64,000 bases of DNA from Burkholderia cepacia ATCC 25416 (GCF_001411495.1 NZ_CP012982.1:1612001-1676000); one strand, 5' to 3'. Shown: positions 11,573 to 21,050, counted from the first letter of the stretch. The notes: a model not told the origin generated them from the letters alone. A program made the numbers and translations.

Positions 11573-14500
11573 GTTGATGGCTGATCCTGCACCGGCCAGC
11601 GCGCCGGATGACCCGCCACCCGCGACAGCGCCAGCCGCCGCTCCGCCTGCCGTCGCCACGATCTCGTTCAGCGCGTTCCGCGCCGCCGATTGCGCGCTCA
11701 GCGGCAGCTGGCTCACCGTCTGATCGATGATCGGCTGCGCCAGAGACTGCAACACGTCTCCGGCCAAAGAACCCGCGACGGCACCACCAACGTTCCCGCC
11801 CGACAGCGCCGCCCCGATCGCCGCCACTGCGGCGTGCAGCGCGTCACGACCTGCCCCGCCTTCGCCGAACAGCGCCTTCATCTGCGGGCTGCTGTTTTCC
11901 AGCTGCGTCGCCGCTTCCGCTACCGCGAAAGTCGCGACCTTGCCGAACGCCTGGGCGAAGGCCATATTGTTCTGGACCTTCTGCAGGTTAAACGTGTTCT
12001 CCACCGTCTGGTTCGCGTTCGCCGTGTCACGCGACAGGCCGGACGTGCTGTCCGTGCCGTTCTGCTCATCCGATTTCACGACAATCTTCGCCGGGCTCAC
12101 CGCAGCATGCGTGACACCACTCGCGCTGTCACCCGTCTGCGCAAAGTTCGGCCCACCCGACGTCGAAAAACCTTCCGACGAGCCCGAATACGACATCTTG
12201 TTCTGGATGTCGGTAAATCCGAGGCTGCTGGTCGTCAGCGTATTGTTGTCGGCCGGCGCCGCGCTCGCGATCTGCGCGCCGTTGAGCTGCGTATGGCCCG
12301 TCACGTTGACTTCGAACCCTCCATTGCCTGCCACGATGCCGGTTTGCTGGTTCGCCGACGCATAGTTCGCGTCGATACTGGTATGGCCGATCGACGCGTC
12401 GACGCCACCACCATAGCCGAACGTAAAGCTGCCACTGACGCCCGTGTTGTGCTGGTTGCTGCTGTAGTTCGACGTATCCTGAAGGCTCGTCATCGTCAAG
12501 TCTCCGCCGACATCTACCTTGACCTTGTCGCCAGACACCTTGGCGCCCGACAGCGTCGCGTCGCCGCCCGACTTCATCGTCAGCGAGTTGCCGGCCGCCA
12601 CCGTCGTGTTGGTTTGCGTGACGCTGTCGCCGTTGCCCTGGCCGTGCGAGTTCGAGCCATTCGCAAAGACGCTGATGCCCGTGTTCTTGCCCACGCCGAT
12701 CGCGACGCCCGCATTCCAGCCGGTCGAACTGTTCGAGCTCGTGCTCTGATCGGTGCTCTGCGCGCTTTGCAGCGTGACCGCGTTGTTGGCGTCGAGAGCA
12801 ACATTCTTGCCGAGTACCGACGCTCCGGTCATCGCGATGTTGCCGGTACCTGCCTGAACATTTCCGTTCGCGTCCGGCGTGCCGGTCGCGGTAATGGAGA
12901 CGTTGCCGTTGCCGATGATCGACGAACCTTTCGCGCTCGAGATCGATGTCGTCGCATTGCTGCTGCTATGGCTCGATCCGATGCTGAGCTGTACCTGAAC
13001 ACCCTTGGCAGCCTCGCTTACGTTGCCGTTCGACAGTGCATTGGCCGCGTCCTTGATCCCGCCGCGGTTCTGGTAAGCCTGCTCGGCCGCCGCCACCGCC
13101 TGCACTGCCACGAGACGCGAGTCACCCGACTGCTGGCCTTGGCGGACCGCGCCTGCCATCGACTGTCCGAGTCCGACCAGGCCGCCACCCAATCCGACGC
13201 TCAAACCCGATTGGCTGAACTTCTGAGACTGCGCGTCCTTGTAGGTATCGTATGCGGCATTTACGGTCACGTTCTGTGCCGTGATGCCGACATCCTGGCC
13301 CGCAACAACCGTACTGCCCGTAATCGACGCATCCTTCCCTGCCTGGATCGTCACATTGCCCTGCGATGACCCGATCACACTCCCTTTGTTCGTCACGGAA
13401 CTGCTTTGGTCTTGCCGCGCGGCCGAGCGTGAGCCCACCGTCACAGACAAACCACCGTTCGTGAGCAGACCCGACTCCTTCTTGTCGAAGTAGCTGGACG
13501 ATTGAGTCGTGTCTTGTGAGGTCGTGACGTTGACGTCGCGCTTCGCCTGCAAGGTGACGTCGTTCGTACCAACGACGTTGCTGCCCGTCACGTTGATGTC
13601 GCGGTTGCTGACGATGTTGACGCCGTCGGCCGACACCGTGCTGCCTTGGCTATAGGTCGCCGTCTGGTCGATCCCGCTCGCGATCTTTGCTCCGCTGACA
13701 ACATTGCTATGGCTGTGCGTTTCGTGCGAATTCAGCTCGTGCGTTTCGGTTGCGGCGCCGATATTCACATCGCCGGCCGCCATCAGGTTCGCATTACCCT
13801 TATCCAGGCTGATCGTGCTACCGCTGATTGTAAGATCCTTGCCTGACGCCAACGTAACGGTATCGCCGCCCTTGAGCGTCGTCCCGGACAGTGCCTGATC
13901 GGACGTGTGCAGCGTTTCCGCGTAGCTGCCGTGACTATCACTGCCTGAACTGTTGCTGTTGACCGTCGACGTCGCGCTCGCCGCGCCGAGCGTCACATCG
14001 CCCTTGGCGGCGATCGTGCCGCCCTGGCCGAGGTCGATCTGCGCGCCCTTGGCCGTCAAATCACCGCCCACGCCGATGCTCGACTGCCCACCAACCGTCA
14101 CCGAACTGCCGGTGACCTTGTTGATGTCGGTGTTCGACACACCGTTCGCCCGCTGCACGATCTTGTGCTCGCCCGTCTGCACCGCGCCGAGATCCCAGTT
14201 GCCGCCGACGTTCATCCCGAGGTTGCCGCCGACCGACAGGTTGCCCGCGTTCTGCTGGAAGTTGCCGCCGGTGACGATCGACGCGTTGCCCGCGACATCC
14301 AGTTTGGCAATGGGCCCGAGCGTCGTCACCACGCTCGTCGCGCCGTCCCGACTCACGCGCGCATTCGTCTTCGTCGCCGTGTCGAGAATCAAGTCCTTGC
14401 CGGCATCAAGCTGAAGGCTGCCCGCCTTCACGTTCGCCGACGTCAGATCGATGTTGTTCTCTGTCTTCAGAGACATCAGCCCACCGCTTTGCAGCGCGCC

Positions 14501-17500
14501 GAATGCGTTGTCGATCTGCTTGCCCTGGATTGCCAGCGTGTTGTCCGCCTTGATCGTGCCACTGTTCGTGAACGACTGCGCGTTCTGGAAATCGATGTTC
14601 GTTGCGCTGATCAGCGGGCCGTCGATGTTCTGCTGGCTGGCCTTCGCGAGATACACGACGGGCACCAACACCGACTGACCGTCGACCACACGCGTTTCCA
14701 TCATGATTACGTTGCTGGTCAGCTTCGATACCTGATCGGCAGACAGGCTCGCGCCGATCGGAAGATCGAGCGACTTCGACAGGCTCGCACCGGCCGCCAT
14801 CAACGACTGGTACATCGTCTCCAGGTCGGCGTACGGCCCGAGTACCGCCTTGCCGGTCAACGACGTGACTTCGTTGCGCACGAGCTGCTGCTCGTAGAAG
14901 CCGTCACCGAGTCGCTTCGGAATATGCGTGAGATCGACGCCGAGCTGGCCGAAGAAGTAGTCGCTCGAAATGAAATTCTTCTGGTTCGTGAACGCAGGGT
15001 TCGTCTCGATCACATAGCTCGCGTTCGGCGCGGTAGTCGGCTTGAACAATCCGCCCTGCGGAATGGCGAGATTGTTCAGCACGTTCAGCGCCGTCGCGCT
15101 GGCGATGATCGGGTCGACCGGCGCGGGCGCACCGCCGTGCACGGACGACGCCCCCGATTTCGCACCGCTCGCGTTCCCACTCAGATTGGTAGGCGTGAGA
15201 CCCGGCACCGACTGTCCCGGCAGCAGGCCGAGCGACGGGATCGATGCGTTGCCCGCCGAGTTGTTGACACTCACTCCAGTACCGGAAATCGTGCCGTTCG
15301 AATTCAACGTCGCATCGTAACGCGGCAGCTTGTAGTCTTTGATCGATGCTGGCGCCGCCTGCGTGTAGCCACCCGGCCGAGAGCCGACAAACGGCGCATT
15401 GCCGAACGGAAGCTTCCAGTCATATTCGGAATTATCGTAATTGTTGTAGTGATATTGCCCCGAGTAGGAAACCGACACGCCCGGCAGTTTCTGACCGGAC
15501 GCCGCCCAGCCGTCGGCATCGTAGCGGGCTGGCATCTTGATGTCGCCGACCGCCGCGATGTTGCTCCAGTAGTTTTGCAGCGTACCGACCGAAGAGGCGT
15601 CGATCTTGCCGCCCGACACGATCTGGGCAGCCGGGCTGATGTCCGTTACAGCCGTCGCCGTCGCGCTGTCCGCATAGTAGGTCGTGAACTGATACGTGCT
15701 GTTCCACTGACCGCCGTGAGGCGGCTCGGTGTAGACGCCGCCGATGCTGTACGGATCCTTCACGCCGACCTGGCCAGTACGGCCGCTGATCGGAATACCG
15801 AACTGGCCGAGCAGCGATGGATCGATCGAACTCGTCGAGGTCTTCATCACGCGGCGCGTGCTCGTCAATTTGTCCGCATGCAATTCCATATCGCCTTCGG
15901 ACTGAATCAGCGCGGACACGTTGTTGACCAGCGCGGCGTTCGTGTAATTGCCGTTTGCGTCCTTGCCTCCTGCCAGCACGACCTTGCCCATGCCGAAGAT
16001 GGCCGTCGTCGCCATCGAGTCGGTGGCCGTCGTGTCGTCGCGGTTTTCGATGTCATGCGCGAGGATTTCGAGCATACCGTTGCTGTCCGATCCGCCGATC
16101 AACGCGGTCGGTCCAAGGTTCGAGATCGTATTCGTCGCGTTGAGCGATACGCTGGCGCCGACCAGCGCCCCCGTGTTGGTCAGATCGGTCGACTGCGTAC
16201 GCAGCAAGCCGCCGGCCGTCAGGGCGCCCGCGTTGACGATGTTGCCCGCATTGACGCTCAGGTTGTTGACCGACTGCAGGCTCGCGTTGTTCGTAAAGGT
16301 GCCGGGCAGCGTGAAGGCGAGATCGTGACCGACGTTGAACTGCGTGTCGGATGCCGCCGTGTAGTCGCCCTGCAGGTTCACGTTGGCGTCGTGCGCCGCG
16401 CTGTATGTGCCGCCACCTTGCAACGTGGCCGCTGCGACCGACAGGTCGTGCGTCGAGCCGATCTGGCCGTTCGTGTTCGTGACCGCGCCGGTCGTCGTGA
16501 CGTTCACGTTGCCGTTCGAATTCGTGACGTTACCGATGATGCCGCCACTGTTGTCGAGCGAGTTCCCCTGGACATGCAGCGATGCACCACTGAGCTGACC
16601 GCCCTGCGTATTGCTGATCGATGCCGCGCTGACCGTCACGTCGCCGTTACCGGTAATCGCACCCATGCCCGACACACCGCCGGCATGACTGTTCGCGATC
16701 TGGTTGTCGCCTTGCACCGTCATCTTGCCAGCACCGAGGTCGACAATGGCGCCGTCCGCGTTGTCGATCGAAGCCGATTGAATGTCGAGTGTGCTGGTGT
16801 CATCAGCAGTAGATTGTCCGGCCTGGACGTGGCCACCTTGGTTCGACAAGGCACCGCCGCTCTTCAACGACAGCGACGCGTCCGATCGCAGCAGGCCCTG
16901 CGCGTTGTTCACATCGCCTGCGATGGTCGCATTGATGCCGCGTTGCGCGGCGAGGATACCGCTCGCATTGTTCCAGGCGGCCGCGTTGACGATGGCTTGT
17001 CCCTTCGTCACGATGGTGCCCGACGCGTTGTTCAGCGCGCTCGAGCCATTGCCCGGTGCGATCGTCAGCGTGCCCGTGCCGGCATGTGTGATGTTGCCAC
17101 CTGCGTTGTTCAGCTCGGCGGGCTTGAGCGTCAGATCCGTGCTGTTGGTCTGGATCACGCCAGCGGCCGAGTTGTCGAGCGTGCCGCTGACATTCATGCC
17201 CATCGTTGACGACCCATACTGCGTAATCGTGCCGCCGTGGTTGACGAGGTTTTCTGCCGTGAGCGCAATCTGATTGGCCTCGAGCTTGCCGCCGCTGTTG
17301 TCGAGCGTCGAGTCGGCCGCGATCGACAGGTTCGGCGCGACGATCGAACCGTTCTGGTTCGTCATCGAGCCTGAGTGGATTGCCGCGTTCGTGCCCGCAC
17401 CGATCTGGCCGCCATCGTTCGTCAGCATGCCACTGGTGACGCTCAAATCCGTATTCGACAACAGCTTGCCGCTTGCATTGTTCAGCGTGCCGGCAACGGT

Positions 17501-19867
17501 TGCCGTCAGCCCGCTCTGCGCGTTGATCGAGCCCGCCGCGTTGTTTAGCGCGCCGGTTTGGGCGGCGACGCGTCCGTTGCTCGCGATCGAACCGCCTACG
17601 TTCGATATCGAGCCCGAGCCGCCTCCGAGCGTCAGTGTGCCGTTGCCGGCATGCGTGATCGTGCCGCCGTCATTCACGAGTGCGGTGGGGGTGAGCGCCA
17701 GGTCGGTGCTGTTGGTTTGCAGCGTGCCGGCATTCGAGTTGTCGAGCGTGCCCGACACGTTCACGTTCATCGCGCTGGCGCCGGTCTGCGTGATCGTACC
17801 GCCATGGTTCACGAGGTCGGTCGCGTTCAACGACACCTGGTTGGCCTGTACGGCACCCGCGCTATTGTCGAGGGTCGTGCCCGTCAGCGCGGCCGTCAGA
17901 CCGACGATCGAGCCGCCGTTGTTGACCAGGCGCACGCCTGCGTCGACAACCACCTTTTGCGCGGCCTGCAGCGTGCCGCTGCCGTTGTCGACCGACTGGC
18001 CCGATACCCGCAGATTCGTATTGGAGGTGATCACGCCGCGATTGACAACGTTTGCGCCTTGGACCGACACATCGCCGTTGCCGCCGATAACGCCGCCGTG
18101 CGCGCCGTTCGCGGTCGTGCCCGCCGCATTGGTCAGTTGACCGGTGGTCATCACCGACAGGCCGTCGCCGTTAAGCGACGTGATCCGGCCGGCCGTGTTG
18201 TCCAGCGACGCGCCGGCCACCGTCATCCCGGCCGCGCTTTGAACGGTGCCCTGGTTGTTTGCGATGGCGCCACCACGCACCTCCGCCGTACTTTCGGACA
18301 CCATCTCGCCAGACCGGTTGGCGATCTGGCCGGCCACGTTGACCGACAGCGGGCCTTGCGACGAGACCTTGCCGCCTTGGTTCGACAGGTTGCCGCCGGT
18401 CAGCGTCGTGCTGCCGCCACTCGACAAGCTGCCGTGATCGTTGATCACCGTGCCGGAAGCATTCGCCTGAATGGCGCCTTGTGCGCTCGTCGTCGCATTT
18501 GCGAGATTCACGTCGCCGGCCGTCGCGTTCAGCGACAGATTGCCGTTTGCGGCCGTCTGGCTGCCGGCGAGATTCACGCTGCCGCCCGTCAGCGACGCGT
18601 TACCGCCCGCCACATTCTGGCCGGTCGCGGTGAGCTGGCCCGACGCCGTCAGATTCAGGTCGCCGCTGTGCGCGACGGAACCGTCGTTGTTCACACCCGC
18701 GCCGAGCGTGCCGGTCGAATTGACGCTGCCGACGTTCACGGTCGTGTTCTGCTGCGCAGCGAACGTGCCGCTATTCGTGAGGTCGGCGCTTGTGCTGGCC
18801 GATAGCGATTGCTGCGCGTACGTCGTGCCGTTGTTCTGAATGCCGCCGGCCGCCGACAGCGCGAGGTTGCCACTCGCGGTCGTCTTGCCCGTCAGCACAA
18901 GTCGGCCGTTCGACTGCAATGTGAGATCACCCGCCTGCGCAGCGATCGTACCGGCGTTGGCCACCCCCACGCCGAATTCATTCGATGCGAGGAAGATCCT
19001 ATTGCTATACATTCCGCCCAACTGGCTCACGTCGATCGCGACCGCCGGAGCGGGGCCGTCGCCGGCGATCGGCGTCGCGGCAAGCGTGTCGTGGTTGACT
19101 TGGGCCGCCCCGGCGATCACGTTCAGGTTCTTCGCATAGACCGCTGCATTCACCTGTACGGCACGGGCGATAAGGTCAACCTGATCGGTACCGGTTGCGT
19201 TCAGGCCGGCGCCTGACACGGTTACGAGCCCGCGGTTAACGTTATAACCGGCGAGTGAACCGTCGGCGCCGTAGTACGGCACGCCGGTCGTCAAGGTTGC
19301 GCGGCTGGTATTCAGGAAGGTTCCACCGTCCACGAAAATCCCGGACGGGTTAGCGATGACCAGCTCGGCGCGAGCGCCTGCGATCTCCAAAGCGCCCCGA
19401 ATTTGAGAGGGGTTCGGGCTGTTGACTTGGTTGACGATGATCCGCGCGGCCTGGCCTGCGCCGTAATTCGGGTTGCCGTTGATCCAGCCCGCCTGCTGGG
19501 TCTGAACCATCGTGGCCGAGTTGTTCAGGATCGCGCCGGCCTTCTGTACGTCGAACTGGTTGTAGGTGTTGACCGATACGCCCGCGCTCGAGGGACGCGC
19601 CACGTTGACTTGCGGCAAGCCGTTCGGCGTCTGGATCACCTGCGTGCTGGTGCCGGGCGTCGGGACGATCTGCGCACCGGAGAGGGTGGGCAGCATGCCG
19701 AGCGCGGCGACGCCCGCCACCAGGACGCGAGCGCCGGACGTCGACGACCGCCGCCGCGCGCGAGCTTCGCCTGTTGCGGATTTCCCTTCAGCTGTCGCTG
19801 TCTCCGCGACGGCCACCACCATACCCCGAAGCCTGGAAAACACCAGGCGGTGCGCATTCTTATTCAT
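10451..19867 (-). CDS. bcpA: Contact-dependent growth inhibition exoprotein BcpA (CdiA/FhaB family)
   Basis: A giant cell-surface toxin-delivery protein of 3138 residues. It starts with an extended signal peptide (MNKNAHRLVFSRLRGMVVAV), then a two-partner secretion domain (about residues 65-300) with the NPSGI motif in place of the canonical NPNGI. A long Gly/Asn/Thr-rich beta-helical filament with haemagglutinin repeats follows, including a 189-residue duplicated block. The Burkholderia boundary motif NELYN occurs at 2766-2770 (11558-11572). The last about 370 residues are the variable toxin region. Its end holds D3044, E3057 and K3059 in FDGVYIK and VNEVKP, a pattern consistent with a PD-(D/E)XK nuclease. 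It is first in the operon and exported by BcpB. The last 600 bases have a different base composition. Confidence 0.95.
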   Translation of the reverse strand: MNKNAHRLVFSRLRGMVVAVAETATAEGKSATGEARARRRSSTSGARVLVAGVAALGMLPTLSGAQIVPTPGTSTQVIQTPNGLPQVNVARPSSAGVSVNTYNQFDVQKAGAILNNSATMVQTQQAGWINGNPNYGAGQAARIIVNQVNSPNPSQIRGALEIAGARAELVIANPSGIFVDGGTFLNTSRATLTTGVPYYGADGSLAGYNVNRGLVTVSGAGLNATGTDQVDLIARAVQVNAAVYAKNLNVIAGAAQVNHDTLAATPIAGDGPAPAVAIDVSQLGGMYSNRIFLASNEFGVGVANAGTIAAQAGDLTLQSNGRLVLTGKTTASGNLALSAAGGIQNNGTTYAQQSLSASTSADLTNSGTFAAQQNTTVNVGSVNSTGTLGAGVNNDGSVAHSGDLNLTASGQLTATGQNVAGGNASLTGGSVNLAGSQTAANGNLSLNATAGDVNLANATTSAQGAIQANASGTVINDHGSLSSGGSTTLTGGNLSNQGGKVSSQGPLSVNVAGQIANRSGEMVSESTAEVRGGAIANNQGTVQSAAGMTVAGASLDNTAGRITSLNGDGLSVMTTGQLTNAAGTTANGAHGGVIGGNGDVSVQGANVVNRGVITSNTNLRVSGQSVDNGSGTLQAAQKVVVDAGVRLVNNGGSIVGLTAALTGTTLDNSAGAVQANQVSLNATDLVNHGGTITQTGASAMNVNVSGTLDNSNAGTLQTNSTDLALTPTALVNDGGTITHAGNGTLTLGGGSGSISNVGGSIASNGRVAAQTGALNNAAGSINAQSGLTATVAGTLNNASGKLLSNTDLSVTSGMLTNDGGQIGAGTNAAIHSGSMTNQNGSIVAPNLSIAADSTLDNSGGKLEANQIALTAENLVNHGGTITQYGSSTMGMNVSGTLDNSAAGVIQTNSTDLTLKPAELNNAGGNITHAGTGTLTIAPGNGSSALNNASGTIVTKGQAIVNAAAWNNASGILAAQRGINATIAGDVNNAQGLLRSDASLSLKSGGALSNQGGHVQAGQSTADDTSTLDIQSASIDNADGAIVDLGAGKMTVQGDNQIANSHAGGVSGMGAITGNGDVTVSAASISNTQGGQLSGASLHVQGNSLDNSGGIIGNVTNSNGNVNVTTTGAVTNTNGQIGSTHDLSVAAATLQGGGTYSAAHDANVNLQGDYTAASDTQFNVGHDLAFTLPGTFTNNASLQSVNNLSVNAGNIVNAGALTAGGLLRTQSTDLTNTGALVGASVSLNATNTISNLGPTALIGGSDSNGMLEILAHDIENRDDTTATDSMATTAIFGMGKVVLAGGKDANGNYTNAALVNNVSALIQSEGDMELHADKLTSTRRVMKTSTSSIDPSLLGQFGIPISGRTGQVGVKDPYSIGGVYTEPPHGGQWNSTYQFTTYYADSATATAVTDISPAAQIVSGGKIDASSVGTLQNYWSNIAAVGDIKMPARYDADGWAASGQKLPGVSVSYSGQYHYNNYDNSEYDWKLPFGNAPFVGSRPGGYTQAAPASIKDYKLPRYDATLNSNGTISGTGVSVNNSAGNASIPSLGLLPGQSVPGLTPTNLSGNASGAKSGASSVHGGAPAPVDPIIASATALNVLNNLAIPQGGLFKPTTAPNASYVIETNPAFTNQKNFISSDYFFGQLGVDLTHIPKRLGDGFYEQQLVRNEVTSLTGKAVLGPYADLETMYQSLMAAGASLSKSLDLPIGASLSADQVSKLTSNVIMMETRVVDGQSVLVPVVYLAKASQQNIDGPLISATNIDFQNAQSFTNSGTIKADNTLAIQGKQIDNAFGALQSGGLMSLKTENNIDLTSANVKAGSLQLDAGKDLILDTATKTNARVSRDGATSVVTTLGPIAKLDVAGNASIVTGGNFQQNAGNLSVGGNLGMNVGGNWDLGAVQTGEHKIVQRANGVSNTDINKVTGSSVTVGGQSSIGVGGDLTAKGAQIDLGQGGTIAAKGDVTLGAASATSTVNSNSSGSDSHGSYAETLHTSDQALSGTTLKGGDTVTLASGKDLTISGSTISLDKGNANLMAAGDVNIGAATETHELNSHETHSHSNVVSGAKIASGIDQTATYSQGSTVSADGVNIVSNRDINVTGSNVVGTNDVTLQAKRDVNVTTSQDTTQSSSYFDKKESGLLTNGGLSVTVGSRSAARQDQSSSVTNKGSVIGSSQGNVTIQAGKDASITGSTVVAGQDVGITAQNVTVNAAYDTYKDAQSQKFSQSGLSVGLGGGLVGLGQSMAGAVRQGQQSGDSRLVAVQAVAAAEQAYQNRGGIKDAANALSNGNVSEAAKGVQVQLSIGSSHSSSNATTSISSAKGSSIIGNGNVSITATGTPDANGNVQAGTGNIAMTGASVLGKNVALDANNAVTLQSAQSTDQSTSSNSSTGWNAGVAIGVGKNTGISVFANGSNSHGQGNGDSVTQTNTTVAAGNSLTMKSGGDATLSGAKVSGDKVKVDVGGDLTMTSLQDTSNYSSNQHNTGVSGSFTFGYGGGVDASIGHTSIDANYASANQQTGIVAGNGGFEVNVTGHTQLNGAQIASAAPADNNTLTTSSLGFTDIQNKMSYSGSSEGFSTSGGPNFAQTGDSASGVTHAAVSPAKIVVKSDEQNGTDSTSGLSRDTANANQTVENTFNLQKVQNNMAFAQAFGKVATFAVAEAATQLENSSPQMKALFGEGGAGRDALHAAVAAIGAALSGGNVGGAVAGSLAGDVLQSLAQPIIDQTVSQLPLSAQSAARNALNEIVATAGGAAAGAVAGGGSSGALAGAGSAINNELYNRQLHVEEVKVVEQLAKEKAQAVCRGDASCVAKATTYWTDMLERAAKGMVDDTANKENMAYLQTLIQTANNPTSEGAMGGLSSYLANLQTAQDMLSQYMGKPILVRGTPIISAGSAQTYFSATPEQRSNQSLNAILGSLPGSIVPGASQRDQNRVDSFATQNGSVKPDYTIEETVIGGILTNKIASTAARVGESIDVWLAGPVNPTGKGFISTGKMTMESMPVKLNTAEQGVLSQLDQLPSKDLQGQAREYVANNYFVRNGFTPLDGKCGANCFDGVYIKGDTVYVNEVKPLNKSGSIDLNPENPATGLPTQQTDTWVEYAIKRLKDTEDPQFVNTATVIEQAMKKGKLVKLVSGVDSNGMVIVKIPRN
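17060..17840 (-). repeat. 189-residue duplicated block in the BcpA filament
   Basis: Two related segments about 180 bases long lie exactly 567 bases apart (for example GTGCTGTTGGT at 17139 and 17706). Both encode the succession NHGGTITQ, VSGTLDNS, QTNSTDL, ITHAG and GTLT. The spacing is 189 codons, so the copies stay in frame and likely reflect duplication of a beta-helix rung set. Confidence 0.7.
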
Positions 19868-20166
19868 TCTGGTCGACGCGGCCCGCGTCCGTTCGTTTGG
19901 TTATTGAACGCGAGCTTACTGAAACATCGAAGAATGACTGTCAAATATTGCCAAGTTGTTGACGGAGAAACACAAATTTCGAATTTCAGTCTCGTCTGAT
20001 TGACGTGGAATCGGACATCCCCAATCGGTTTCTCAAGGAATCCGTCGGCCAGACCAGACCGATTTCAAGCGGACCTTTCGTATATCCACCTGTACGCACT
20101 CCGGAACAACGGCGAATCGAATTTCATCGCGAGCTGGATCGCCGGGCGCACGAGTCGCTGCGGTAA
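19868..20166. other. Upstream region of bcpA with remnant coding sequence
   Basis: This 299-base region separates bcpA from a truncated glutathione S-transferase. It contains a candidate bcpA promoter. A reading frame on the plus strand is open without a start codon from about 19965 to 20165 and ends in ELDRRAHESLR before a stop; the minus strand also reads on from the GST stop for about 30 codons. These look like decayed gene ends, but neither was recognised. Confidence 0.4.
19916..19944 (-). promoter_or_regulatory. Candidate sigma70 promoter of bcpAIOB
   Basis: On the minus strand a perfect -35 hexamer TTGACA (19939-19944) is followed after 17 bases by CAGTAA (19916-19921) as a poor -10. 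Transcription would start about 60 bases upstream of the bcpA ATG. The -35 and spacing are good and the -10 is weak. Confidence 0.35.
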
Positions 20167-20442
20167 CTACTGAGCCCGTTCCGGCGTGCAGAGGTCGGGC
20201 GCAAGACGCTGCTCCGGATGCGTATCGGCGAGAGGCAGGCAGATCGCGGAGGTTTCATACAGCACCAGGTCGCCGTCGATCAGTACCGGAATGAGCCCGT
20301 TCGGATTGAGCGCGAGGTAGTCCGGCGACTTGTGTCGATCGTGCGTGCGGTCGACGTATTCAAGCTCGAACGGCTGGCCGATTTCCTCGAGCACGAAGTG
20401 CGGCGCCATGCTGGCGTTGCCGGGGTAGTAGAAAAGCTTCAT
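20167..20442 (-). pseudogene. Glutathione S-transferase, N-terminal fragment
   Basis: The ATG at 20442 opens MKLFYYPGNASMAPHFVLEE, the thioredoxin-like N-terminal domain of a glutathione S-transferase, with the NPNGLIPVL cis-Pro segment and ETSAIC glutathione-contact region (normally ES/ETxAI). The frame stops after about 91 residues at TPERAQ, where full-length enzymes of about 200 residues continue into the helical C-terminal domain. That domain was not found downstream, so the gene is truncated. It sits beside the CDI locus, which suggests that insertion or deletion at that boundary removed the rest. Confidence 0.75.
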
Positions 20443-20470
20443 CGTCGATTTCGTCCGGCGGGTGTCGGCG

Positions 20471-20947
20471 TCACGCTGCGGCAAATTCGATCGTGGGTTC
20501 GCAGCGGATCGGAAAATTGACCGAGTTCGCGATATAGCACTTCGCGTGCGCATCATGATGCAGATGTTCCGCCCGCTCGCGATCGTCGCCCGCCTGAATG
20601 GTCACGTGCGGGCGCAGCACGATTTCCGTGAAGCGGCCCGGCTCGTCACGGTCGACCATCGTGCCTTCCGCATCGTCGACATAAGCGAGCACGCGAATGC
20701 CCGCTTCGGAGCACAGGTGCAGGTACCAGAGCTTGTGACACGCCGATGCCGACGCCAGCAGCAGGTCTTCGGGGTTCCAGCGCGACGCGTCGCCTCGAAA
20801 CGCCGGGTCCGATGAACCGGGAATATCCGGCTTGGAACCGGCCCGGATCACGTGATCGCGGCCGTACTCGCGATACCCCGACGTGCCGGTGCCGCGATTG
20901 CCCGTCCACGCGACCGCGACGCGATACTTGTGTTCACCAGATGCCAT
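20471..20947 (-). CDS. OsmC/Ohr-family peroxiredoxin
   Basis: A 158-residue cytoplasmic thiol peroxidase of the OsmC family, which reduces organic hydroperoxides. The two redox cysteines are in the expected places: C70 (SASACHKLW) and C137 (HAKCYIANSVNFP). The N-terminal beta part contains GNRGTGTSGYREYGRDH, as in OsmC-like YhfA/SACOL proteins rather than classical Ohr. The start at 20947 is chosen because GGAGAG lies just upstream; ATGs at 20959 and 21028 would add residues that do not resemble the family. It is divergent from a GntR regulator with a palindrome between, so control by that regulator is likely. Confidence 0.88.
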   Translation of the reverse strand: MASGEHKYRVAVAWTGNRGTGTSGYREYGRDHVIRAGSKPDIPGSSDPAFRGDASRWNPEDLLLASASACHKLWYLHLCSEAGIRVLAYVDDAEGTMVDRDEPGRFTEIVLRPHVTIQAGDDRERAEHLHHDAHAKCYIANSVNFPIRCEPTIEFAAA

Positions 20948-21040
20948 CTCGCTCTCCATTGATGTGGGTTGCTTCGACCGGGCAGGATTTCGTCGTACGG
21001 AGCCCGCCTGCGTCCGCCATTTTGGCACCGGATTTTCGTT

Positions 21041-21050
21041 TGGTATACCA
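21041..21050. promoter_or_regulatory. GntR-type operator TGGTATACCA
   Basis: A perfect 10-base palindrome, TGGTATACCA, lies 29 bases before the gntR start and about 94 bases before the osmC start. TGGT-N2/3-ACCA sites are typical of FadR/FCD-type GntR regulators, so the adjacent regulator probably binds here and controls both divergent genes. Confidence 0.6.

Noticed and set aside
10797..19999. Many long plus-strand frames across the bcpA gene, up to about 1000 codons
   Set aside because: They overlap the antisense strand of a clearly coded 3138-residue CdiA-like protein, are Arg-rich and have no domain motifs.
20122..20166. Possible att site or short repeat at the CDI boundary
   Set aside because: No matching direct repeat at 7454-7620 and no tRNA or integrase gene nearby.
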